Positions 1 through 5,047 are shown, counted from the stretch's first letter. The stretch: 5,162 nt of DNA from Patescibacteria group bacterium UBA3527 (GCA_002377025.1 DFPA01000017.1:1-5162); one strand, 5' to 3'. A program made the numbers and translations. The notes: a model not told the origin generated them from the sequence alone.

Positions 1-24
1 ATTGTGTGGTCGGGCGTGGGGTGG
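1..24. repeat. Left terminal inverted repeat (24 bp perfect)
   Basis: The first 24 bases (starting ATTGTGTGGTCGGG and ending GGGGTGG) are the exact reverse complement of the last 24 bases of the window. After one mismatch at base 25, bases 26-29 (GCTT) match again, giving 28 of 29 paired positions. The repeat begins at the very first base, so any target-site duplication would lie outside the window. The strand is G-rich, with runs of 2, 3, 4 and 4 G including base 25-26. The length and terminal position resemble transposon ends, but no transposase is present. A linear-element end or a contig break inside a repeat are alternatives. Confidence 0.9.
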
Positions 25-25
25 G

Positions 26-45
26 GCTTCCTTCAATCAGGAAGC
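26..45. repeat. Hairpin just inside the left terminal repeat
   Basis: GCTTCCT (26-32) pairs perfectly with AGGAAGC (39-45) around a 6-base loop, TCAATC. It sits immediately inside the left terminal repeat and has no counterpart at the right end. Right after it, GTGTGGT (46-52) directly repeats GTGTGGT at 4-10 of the terminal repeat. A subterminal binding or processing site is possible, but a 7-bp stem alone is weak evidence. Confidence 0.5.
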
Positions 46-169
46 GTGTGGTTCGTTCAACTGCGGTCTCATCCCATTTCGTTTGTTCGCGTCTCTGGCT
101 AAAGGAGCCACCTTCGGCATCCACCTCAGGCCATTTCCGCTTGGGCTACGAACGCCTAGATGGCTAGGA

Positions 170-221
170 GTGTCGCTATTCCTCGCACTCCCGCCCTGCG
201 GGGCGGGTGCTCGGGCGACAC
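170..221. repeat. Long GC-rich compound hairpin
   Basis: GTGTCGC (170-176) pairs with GCGACAC (215-221). CC (181-182) can pair with GG (213-214), GCA (185-187) with TGC (208-210), and the tip is a perfect 7-bp stem, CCCGCCC (190-196) with GGGCGGG (201-207), around a TGCG loop. A second direct copy of GTGTCGC lies at 405-411 and could pair with 215-221 instead, so alternative folds exist. It has no T-run like an intrinsic terminator on either strand. It lies within the larger foldback. Confidence 0.65.
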
Positions 222-228
222 GCTTGTT

Positions 229-255
229 TGGGGGAAGGAAGTGGTCCTTCCCCCA
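229..255. repeat. 10-bp perfect hairpin
   Basis: TGGGGGAAGG (229-238) pairs perfectly with CCTTCCCCCA (246-255) around a 7-base loop, AAGTGGT. It starts only eight bases after the compound hairpin at 170-221, so the two probably belong to one structured region. The flanking sequence has no T-tract, so a terminator role is unlikely. Confidence 0.65.
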
Positions 256-499
256 GCTTCGGGCTCCTCCTCGCATTGCTACTACAACATCTTCAGTACC
301 GCTCCGATTCATACAACAAACCAAAACAAATCTCACGCTTTAACAGGCCTCCGGAGTCCACCCTTGCACAACCCCCATCCTCGTTTTCATACCTACCTCT
401 CGTGGTGTCGCTTCCGCTACTGAACTACCCATTGCAAAAGAGCGATGGCGTTCGTCTTTAGCCCAGTCGCTCCAAGCGGAAATGGCCTGAGGCTAAACT

Positions 500-513
500 T
501 TGTACATGTACAA
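500..513. promoter_or_regulatory. 14-bp perfect palindrome, possible operator
   Basis: TTGTACATGTACAA is its own reverse complement. It lies between the right arm of the foldback and the terminator of the leftward genes. Dimeric repressor operators often look like this, but no promoter or regulator gene is visible next to it and I cannot match it to a known consensus. It may be a chance palindrome or part of the foldback element's edge. Confidence 0.3.
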
Positions 514-520
514 TTACTAC

Positions 521-560
521 TCTATTAAAAAAGAGAGGTTCGCCATTTCATGGCGAACCT
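521..560 (-). terminator. Intrinsic terminator of the PrnB-like gene
   Basis: Read on the minus strand, AGGTTCGCCAT (550-560) and ATGGCGAACCT (536-546) form a perfect 11-bp stem around a GAA loop. CTCTTTTTTAATAGA follows (521-535), with six consecutive T. This is a textbook rho-independent terminator. The TGA stop of the PrnB-like gene (548-550) lies at the junction of loop and stem, so the end of the coding region and the terminator overlap. Confidence 0.9.
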
Positions 561-1672
561 TGAGAGATTGCTTGTTGAACAAGAGCAAGCTGGTTCTTGA
601 AGCCTTTTGTTCTTTTGATGAGGTATTGTAAGATCGAGACGTCATAGCCGCCACTTCCTACAGAACCCTCTTGGCGAATTCTCATGTTCGCCTTTGCTAC
701 GCTCAGATGTGGTCCCCGGAAGCGGATTAGTTGGTCCGCAAGTTCCTTTAGGGACTCGATAGTGTTTGCGACCGTCGGTACTGCTGAGGACGGGAGTGGT
801 TGGCTAATCTGAGTTTTTATACTCTTCAAGACCGACGGTCGTCCCATGATCACTTCAACCTTACTGCGGTAGGAGCGCGGCAGGTAGCGAAGATTTTCGT
901 TGCGATAACCGACATATGTTCGATCGACGTCTTCAATGCCCCAGAGAAGCAAGTCGATTATGGTCACTGGCATCTGAGCGCCACCTGCAGCAAAATACGT
1001 CTTGCCGCGAATAGTCTTGGGGTCAAAGAAAGGACGCAGTTGATGCGTGAAGAAATCCGGAGTGATATGCTTTCGCACCCTCAAGATCGCCTTCTGCATC
1101 TGATATAAGTACTGTGCGGACTCTTTCACCAGAGGGGCATATCGGGAATCAGAGATGTTCATCGATTGAATAGTTTCCAAACCAGCAAGAGTAGCCATCA
1201 GGCTATTCATGCCCCCAGAAAATGATTCAATAAACAAAGCCTCCTCTTCCGTTCTGGTGAAACTTCGCTGGCGCGACCCTACTGGATTCCGCGACCCGTA
1301 ACCAAAAACGGTATCAGTCGGCACTTCGTTAGTCTTTTCAGCAAGCATCAACAACAGCTCTTCCAAATGAGGGAACTCGTGCATTGGCACCCCAAATTTG
1401 GTAACTGCCGACGCAACCATGTTTAAATCGCGGGCAGCAGCCATGGCCGAAACTTCATCCAAGGACTTGATGCTTTCCAAGGTAACTACACCAACAACAT
1501 CAGACAAGAAACCCAACAAGGGGCCGATGTCATCTGAGGTGGCAAACTTACTGAAAGTGCCATTTACAAAGTACTCGTCAAAGTCGAGAGGATCGAGCAT
1601 CGAGACGCTCTGATCCAAAAGCTTGCCCATCTTGTAGACAACATAGGCAGACTCAGTTTTCACAGAGGTCAT
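548..1672 (-). CDS. PrnB-family heme protein (IDO/TDO superfamily)
   Basis: This is a 374-residue protein. From memory of the family, it follows monodechloroaminopyrrolnitrin synthase PrnB and indoleamine 2,3-dioxygenase through its C-terminal half: NP…QRSF (129-138), FFTHQLRPFF (207-216), the GGAQMP segment with DLLLWG (230-245), LRYLP (261-265), RFRGPHL (317-323) and GSGGYD (339-344). His322 in RGPHL matches the proximal heme ligand, and Arg213 sits where IDO has its distal-pocket Arg. No signal peptide or membrane segment is seen, so it is probably cytoplasmic. PrnB rearranges 7-chlorotryptophan in pyrrolnitrin synthesis, but no halogenase or other prn gene is nearby, so the substrate is unknown; an indole is a reasonable guess. 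I chose the ATG at 1670-1672, since AGGAGAG lies just upstream. A TTG at 1687 would add five residues (MRREK) and use that ribosome site as coding sequence. It has its own promoter and terminator. Confidence 0.88.
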   Translation of the reverse strand: MTSVKTESAYVVYKMGKLLDQSVSMLDPLDFDEYFVNGTFSKFATSDDIGPLLGFLSDVVGVVTLESIKSLDEVSAMAAARDLNMVASAVTKFGVPMHEFPHLEELLLMLAEKTNEVPTDTVFGYGSRNPVGSRQRSFTRTEEEALFIESFSGGMNSLMATLAGLETIQSMNISDSRYAPLVKESAQYLYQMQKAILRVRKHITPDFFTHQLRPFFDPKTIRGKTYFAAGGAQMPVTIIDLLLWGIEDVDRTYVGYRNENLRYLPRSYRSKVEVIMGRPSVLKSIKTQISQPLPSSAVPTVANTIESLKELADQLIRFRGPHLSVAKANMRIRQEGSVGSGGYDVSILQYLIKRTKGFKNQLALVQQAISQGSP

Positions 1673-1677
1673 TTTTT

Positions 1678-1684
1678 CTCTCCT
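1678..1684 (-). promoter_or_regulatory. Shine-Dalgarno site deciding the PrnB-like start
   Basis: On the minus strand, AGGAGAG is followed by AAAAA and ATG (1672). The AGGAG core has a 7-base spacing to that ATG, which favours it over the upstream TTG at 1687. Confidence 0.85.
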
Positions 1685-1707
1685 CAAGAGTTACATTTCT
1701 AGAGAGA

Positions 1708-1735
1708 ACTATACAACTATATGTAATTTAGTCAA
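1708..1735 (-). promoter_or_regulatory. Sigma70-type promoter for the PrnB-like gene
   Basis: On the minus strand, a -35 box TTGACT (1730-1735, 5 of 6) is separated by 16 bases from a -10 box TATAGT (1708-1713, 5 of 6). The expected transcript start is near 1701, leaving about 30 bases of leader before the ATG. The -35 box lies inside the last codons of the upstream NTPase gene, so the PrnB-like gene can be expressed independently of the cassette before it, while read-through from that cassette is also possible because no terminator separates them. Confidence 0.7.
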
Positions 1736-2291
1736 TATTTTCTGTTTTTAACCACTTGGCAAAGTCCTTCCAAACTTTATCCTCATCTTCAATAAAGAAG
1801 CTGCCGCTTGCTTTTTCCTCGGCTATAGATTTTTTATTTTTAGACAACGAGATTACCACATCAGTCGGGTGTTTATACTCAAACGTGGCTACTTCATCCA
1901 AAATACACCCCTCATGATCGTGGGTAAAAATCTTATGGCCCTGCTCATCTATAAAGACAATGCTATCTCTCAAAATTATCCTTCGATCATCCTTGTCCTG
2001 CATTAAGTGTATAAAATCGACTGGTTCAAACCATTGATTTACATATTTCATGAATGGACCTGGAAAACCTTTTAGTGCAGGAATTATCCAGGTAGCGTCA
2101 TTAACAAATAAGGGACGTTTCTCTATCTCGAAAGCTTTCTTAGCTTTATCAATCGCTATTTCTAAAGAATCACCGCTTTGAATTTCTTCAATTTTTGTTG
2201 TTATCTGCTCAACCTCAACATCATATTCTGCAAAAAATTTTTGAGCATTCTCAAATTTACCTGGGTTTCCTGTTACGTATGAAATTCTCAT
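1728..2291 (-). CDS. Diverged Ham1/RdgB-type NTP pyrophosphatase-like protein
   Basis: This is a 187-residue protein, the usual size for the ITPase/Ham1 family, whose members hydrolyse ITP, XTP and similar non-canonical purine triphosphates to monophosphates. The N-terminal half is recognisable: VTGNPGKFENA (6-16, the T-G-N-x-x-K phosphate site), a Glu-rich IEEIQSGDSLE stretch, then FVNDATW and ALKGFPGPFMKYV. The last follows the archaeal-type ALNGFPGxxxKxV pattern. Key changes are visible. The usual E/D-D-S-G metal motif reads N-D-A-T. The C-terminal GYD and SHR specificity motifs are absent, replaced by EYKHPTDVVISLSKNKKS. It may therefore act on a different substrate or be weakly active. 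The start is 1 nt after the methyltransferase TAA (TAATATG), so translation is probably coupled; there is no good Shine-Dalgarno. AT-rich like its two upstream partners. Confidence 0.8.
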   Translation of the reverse strand: MRISYVTGNPGKFENAQKFFAEYDVEVEQITTKIEEIQSGDSLEIAIDKAKKAFEIEKRPLFVNDATWIIPALKGFPGPFMKYVNQWFEPVDFIHLMQDKDDRRIILRDSIVFIDEQGHKIFTHDHEGCILDEVATFEYKHPTDVVISLSKNKKSIAEEKASGSFFIEDEDKVWKDFAKWLKTENID

Positions 2292-2292
2292 A

Positions 2293-2958
2293 TTACTTAG
2301 TTACTTTAACAAAATTACATCTTAGAACACTTCTCTTGCCAGTATTTTCTTCAACACTATCCTCACTTAGTTCATACTCAAGCGCAAGACCATACCACTC
2401 CATTAATTCATAGAATGTTGTTTTTGATAGAAGTGTCATGTCCAGACCTTCCTTTGTTTGATATGCAAAAGCATCGGATAGCCGAGTATACGTCTCATCC
2501 AGCAAAGCTGAAGTGAATATATTCAGACATACAATACCACCCGGCTTTAATATACGTGACAATTCGCTTATTGCTACTTGATACTCATGAAAATTTTTTG
2601 CTTGATGCAAAACACCGGTTGTAACAACAATATCAAAAGACTTGTCTTCGAATGGCAATTTAACTATTGATCCTCTTTTTACCGAATGTAAATTCTTCTT
2701 TCCGACTCTCTTCACTGTTGCTTGAAGCATTTGAGGATTGAGATCCAATACTGATGTCTCAAAACCCATATTCAATAACATTTCTGTATGTCTCCCACCA
2801 CCACATCCTAAATCTAATGCTGATAGTTTATAGTTCGGTCTGTCATCAGACATCAATTCCTCTAAACGTTTTACTATTCTCGGATCAGCAGGTTTTTGCG
2901 AAAAGTAATTTACATTTTGTGAATTATTCCAGAAATACTTAGTTTTGAGCCAACTCAT
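2293..2958 (-). CDS. Class I SAM-dependent methyltransferase
   Basis: This is a 221-residue Rossmann-fold methyltransferase. Motif I is ALDLGCGGGRH (47-57, SAM binding), an acidic residue after strand 2 is Asp72 in VLDLNP, and the adenine-side segment is GSIVKLPFED (96-105). Motif IV-like FDIVVTTGVLH lies at 108-118, and SRILKPGG at 134-141. This layout is the Methyltransf_11/25 type, which mostly acts on small molecules, but the acceptor cannot be read from the sequence. The variable C-terminal part (about 155-221) would shape the acceptor site. Its ATG overlaps the GHMP kinase stop in ATGA, and the NTPase starts 1 nt after its own TAA, so it is the middle gene of a three-gene unit. There is no strong ribosome site; translational coupling is likely. 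Confidence 0.88.
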   Translation of the reverse strand: MSWLKTKYFWNNSQNVNYFSQKPADPRIVKRLEELMSDDRPNYKLSALDLGCGGGRHTEMLLNMGFETSVLDLNPQMLQATVKRVGKKNLHSVKRGSIVKLPFEDKSFDIVVTTGVLHQAKNFHEYQVAISELSRILKPGGIVCLNIFTSALLDETYTRLSDAFAYQTKEGLDMTLLSKTTFYELMEWYGLALEYELSEDSVEENTGKRSVLRCNFVKVTK

Positions 2959-4019
2959 ATTTTATTAACTACCTGATAACCATCATTTACGATCTTAGCT
3001 TCATAGATTTTTAAATCATTCCTCTCAAAAACCGATCTTGTTTCTTCAGGATTTTGGGTAATTGCAAAAAACGCAGGTCCAACACTAGATAGCGCCAAGA
3101 CATCAACAGTTCCATCTTCGTATAGATGCCGAATACGTTTTGCAATGCCTACTATTTGAGGATACACGAAGGAACAGTTCTCGATACTCCCATAGTCAAA
3201 TCTGTAATCGAAAATGAGTTCAGATGCTTTGCGTAAATCACCTTTTACCATCGCTGGTAACATCTCATGGGTTACTCGATATCCAATTTTATCTCGGTAT
3301 TTGTCACCAGTTGATATAAACTTAGACATATTGGAAATTTCCAGTTCCATCAATTTTTGAGCATCTGGTGCAGAAAAGTCATTTGGTACACCTATCAGCA
3401 CTGAGTAGCTAATATCGATATTCATTTGTGCGATTGGTACAGACTTACTTGCAAGTACTTTCATTCCGCCCGACACAAGTCCTGAAGCTGCTGAACCACC
3501 GATACACTGCACATGTTGCAGTTGATTTTTATCTCCGTCTATTTCCTCCCCATGATTTTGTGCAAGGTAAGCGACTAGATCTACTTTATTAATTGGGTTT
3601 CCATACAATTCGTTAATTGCAGCCGCGACTGAGGCAATTAATCCGCTACTAGAACCTAACCCGCAATGACGCAAATCTAACGTTTGCACATCAATGTCAA
3701 AGCCATCATCGATTTTAAGTGCATGCTGCATTAAAAGCACCGCGTGCAAAATAAGTTGGTGACGCGGACTTGTTTCTGAAACAATAATCTCGTTATCATT
3801 TCGGAGTGCTACTGAAACATCTTTATATATATCTATTGAAAAAATAACTTCTCCAGGTGTGTACACACCTTGTTCAGAGACATCTATCTGACTCGGGTCT
3901 AGGGCCATCGCATTAAGTCGAGCCGGATATTTAATTGATATTTCACTAAAGGCAAGTTTGGCCTTTGGGATCTCAGGTTTGAATGGGTTTTGTATTGAAC
4001 CGACCCTAAAAGTGTTCAT
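2955..4019 (-). CDS. GHMP-family small-molecule kinase
   Basis: This is a 354-residue protein of the galactokinase/homoserine/mevalonate/phosphomevalonate kinase superfamily. ISIKYPARLNAMALD (27-41) matches the N-terminal substrate strand (x-x-P-A-R-x). The ATP-phosphate loop is GLGSSSG (120-126), IGGSAASGLVSGGM lies at 173-186, and the C-terminal glycine motif is ALSSVGPAFFAI (309-320). The substrate is unknown. The N-terminus has about 26 residues before the family core, more than usual; no in-frame ATG nearer the core keeps the PAR motif, so the ATG at 4019 is kept. No Shine-Dalgarno is visible upstream. TAGAAT (4027-4032) could be a -10 box that would give a leaderless message, but no matching -35 box is clear. 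It is first in the AT-rich cassette and overlaps the methyltransferase by 4 nt (ATGA). A beta-RFAP-synthase-like or sugar-kinase role cannot be excluded. Confidence 0.85.
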   Translation of the reverse strand: MNTFRVGSIQNPFKPEIPKAKLAFSEISIKYPARLNAMALDPSQIDVSEQGVYTPGEVIFSIDIYKDVSVALRNDNEIIVSETSPRHQLILHAVLLMQHALKIDDGFDIDVQTLDLRHCGLGSSSGLIASVAAAINELYGNPINKVDLVAYLAQNHGEEIDGDKNQLQHVQCIGGSAASGLVSGGMKVLASKSVPIAQMNIDISYSVLIGVPNDFSAPDAQKLMELEISNMSKFISTGDKYRDKIGYRVTHEMLPAMVKGDLRKASELIFDYRFDYGSIENCSFVYPQIVGIAKRIRHLYEDGTVDVLALSSVGPAFFAITQNPEETRSVFERNDLKIYEAKIVNDGYQVVNKI

Positions 4020-4039
4020 ACTTACTATTCTAACTTACT

Positions 4040-4075
4040 TTTAAAGGAACAGCCCCCGAAGTTTCAGGGGCTGTT
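4040..4075 (-). terminator. Hairpin terminator or attenuator after the kinase gene
   Basis: AACAGCCCC (4048-4056) pairs perfectly with GGGGCTGTT (4067-4075), and GA/TC in the loop can extend it. On the minus strand the stem ends in TT followed by CCTTTAAA, a short and interrupted T-tract. It is therefore a plausible but weaker intrinsic terminator than the one at 521-560. The kinase gene stop (4064-4066) lies inside the hairpin. If it is leaky, the GHMP cassette could receive transcription from the greA promoter. Confidence 0.65.
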
Positions 4076-4567
4076 AGTGAGAACGAACGCCTTGATTATG
4101 GCGATAGACCGATCTTGCTCTCCGTGCAAATTCGGAATGACCAGAAGTGGAGTTTTTGTTTCGTGTGCCAATTGCACAGCTTTGCTCCTAGATACCTTGA
4201 GATTATGAGCCAGACGCCTTGGTTCAGAGATGCGATTCCGCGACTTATCGCCATTGATCCGCGTAACAAGATCACGTAGTGGAACATCGAGTAGTACGAG
4301 TCCACGTGTGTTTTCTCTTAGGTAGTTACGCGTCTTGTTGGGATTATCGAACTCGAGATGGTCGTCCATAAGCACAAGACCCTTTGAACTCGCTAACTTA
4401 TCGGCAAGCATCAAATCGGCGAGCTCTTGGTCTCCACACTCGTTAAGAAGTTGCGAGTATATGATAATCTCGCAATCAACGTCGGACGATTTGAGACCTT
4501 CCATGACGGTTGTTTTGCCGGTGCCTGAGACACCGGCAATCTTAACCGTCCAAAACGAATGTTGCAT
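4064..4567 (-). CDS. Adenylate-kinase-like P-loop nucleotide kinase
   Basis: This is a 167-residue P-loop protein. Walker A is GVSGTGKTT (12-20). VLMDDHLEF (65-73) sits where archaeal-type adenylate kinases have the D-T-H substrate motif. RINGDKSRNR (103-112) resembles their R-x-x-x-D-x-x-R-x-R lid. The ending PLLVIPNLHGEQDRS (140-154) resembles the I-x-N nucleotide-side motif. It lacks the zinc-finger lid of bacterial Adk and is slightly short even for the archaeal type, so the exact nucleotide is uncertain; it may be a broader AAA_17/AAA_18-type kinase. It overlaps the greA stop by one base (TGATG), with GGAGG 5 bases upstream inside greA, so it is co-translated with greA. It ends within a terminator-like hairpin. 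Confidence 0.75.
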   Translation of the reverse strand: MQHSFWTVKIAGVSGTGKTTVMEGLKSSDVDCEIIIYSQLLNECGDQELADLMLADKLASSKGLVLMDDHLEFDNPNKTRNYLRENTRGLVLLDVPLRDLVTRINGDKSRNRISEPRRLAHNLKVSRSKAVQLAHETKTPLLVIPNLHGEQDRSIAIIKAFVLTNSP

Positions 4568-5040
4568 CAGTGCCTCCGTTTGGTAACTTCGATTCTGGTT
4601 ACCTCGAACTCAACGTCCTGCCCAGCGATTTTTCCTTCACGGTACTCTCCAACCTTGAGACCAATGAGGATACGTGCGATTGGAGCGTTGTACGAGATTT
4701 CTGTTGATGCTTCCGACGGCATATAACTGCCAATCGAAACTGTTTTCTCGTTTTCATCTTGATCGACGAATGTGATCGTGCACCCGATAGAAGCCTTGTC
4801 GCCCGACACATCTGACGGTTCAACGATCTCAGCTTTCCCTCGAATTTCATTCATTTCTCGAAGATGCTTGCTCCACATCTCAAATCGACGCATAGCATCG
4901 TCGAGCTCGGGGTTGTCGTGTTCACGCTCGCCATCTTCGGTGGCAGCGCCCATTTGTTGTCCGGCTTCGCGGATTGTCTTTCTCAGCTCTTTGATTTTGA
5001 AGTCAAGAGCATCCAGATCTTCTTTGAAGAACTTGTACAT
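4567..5040 (-). CDS. greA: Transcription elongation/cleavage factor GreA family
   Basis: This 157-residue protein matches the usual GreA length (about 158). The N-terminal half (1-70) is a charged antiparallel coiled coil that would enter the RNA polymerase secondary channel. The C-terminal half is the FKBP-like domain, with IGCTITFVDQDENEK (85-99), SYNAPIARILIG (116-127) and VEFEVTRIEV (143-152), close to E. coli GreA. The role is to rescue backtracked polymerase by stimulating transcript cleavage. The tip differs: E. coli GDLKENAEY becomes GEREHDNPEL (37-46), keeping acidic residues and Asn-x-Glu but with one extra residue. The ATG at 5040 has AGGAG 7 bases upstream and fits the family N-terminus; the GTG at 5157 would add 39 unrelated residues and reach into the terminal repeat. 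It is first in a two-gene unit with the P-loop kinase. Confidence 0.93.
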   Translation of the reverse strand: MYKFFKEDLDALDFKIKELRKTIREAGQQMGAATEDGEREHDNPELDDAMRRFEMWSKHLREMNEIRGKAEIVEPSDVSGDKASIGCTITFVDQDENEKTVSIGSYMPSEASTEISYNAPIARILIGLKVGEYREGKIAGQDVEFEVTRIEVTKRRH

Positions 5041-5047
5041 TAGCTTT

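Larger units (their letters stand above)
124..492. repeat. 369-bp foldback element with long imperfect inverted arms
   Basis: Bases 124-144 are the perfect 21-base reverse complement of 472-492. The pairing continues inward: GCTA (145-148) with TAGC (459-462), and CGAACGCC (149-156) with GGCGTTCG (447-454). All 33 bases of the left arm are thus matched, and the right arm carries only two bulges (463-471 and 455-458). The enclosed 290 bases hold two further strong hairpins. The form fits a MITE-like or BIME-like foldback, or a long structured RNA closed by a terminal stem. No obvious direct repeat flanks it (…CATCCA on the left, CTAAAC on the right), so insertion as a MITE is not shown. Which strand would be transcribed is unknown. 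Confidence 0.75.
1..535. other. Long non-coding, structure-rich left end
   Basis: No convincing gene is seen in this stretch. Open frames exist on both strands, but they have low-complexity, frame-shadow-like translations, overlap each other, run straight through perfect hairpins and lack ribosome binding sites. The first 270 bases are GC-rich and rich in hairpins. Bases from about 268 to 400 are strikingly poor in G on the plus strand (about 10 percent by hand count), a strong strand asymmetry. No tRNA T-loop, rRNA, RNase P, tmRNA or SRP RNA signature was recognised. The contents are the left terminal repeat, a small hairpin, a large foldback, a palindrome and the start of a terminator. Confidence 0.7.

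Noticed and set aside
53..62. GTTCGTTC-like stretch resembling a tRNA T-loop
   Set aside because: The conserved A at the T-loop position is missing and no acceptor or anticodon stem can be built around it.
170..255. CRISPR repeats or an intrinsic terminator in the left end
   Set aside because: The repeats are inverted, not direct and regularly spaced, and neither hairpin is followed by a T-run on either strand.
2..343. Open frame of 113 codons on the plus strand starting inside the left terminal repeat
   Set aside because: It begins with a TTG in the repeat, has no ribosome site, runs through three hairpins and gives a composition unlike a real protein. The overlapping minus frame (37-336) and plus frames (160-423, 207-461) fail for the same reasons.
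800..1108. Plus-strand frame of 102 codons inside the PrnB-like gene
   Set aside because: It is antisense to a well-supported conserved protein, without a start signal or family resemblance.
1673..1687. TTG start at 1687 for the PrnB-like gene
   Set aside because: The codons after it are the Shine-Dalgarno sequence of the ATG at 1672, which is the better start.
1676..1708. Possible ribosome-site-sequestering stem, TTCTCTC (minus strand, 1702-1708) with GAGAGAA (1676-1682)
   Set aside because: The upstream arm overlaps the end of the -10 box and lies at or before the predicted transcript start, so it would not be in the RNA.
3855..3870. 16-bp perfect palindrome AGGTGTGTACACACCT
   Set aside because: It lies inside the GHMP kinase coding region, encoding a normal part of the protein, and is far from any promoter. 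One such palindrome in 5 kb is only mildly unexpected.
4096..4305. Overlapping minus-strand frame inside the P-loop kinase gene
   Set aside because: It is a shadow frame of the kinase gene with no ribosome site or recognisable domain.
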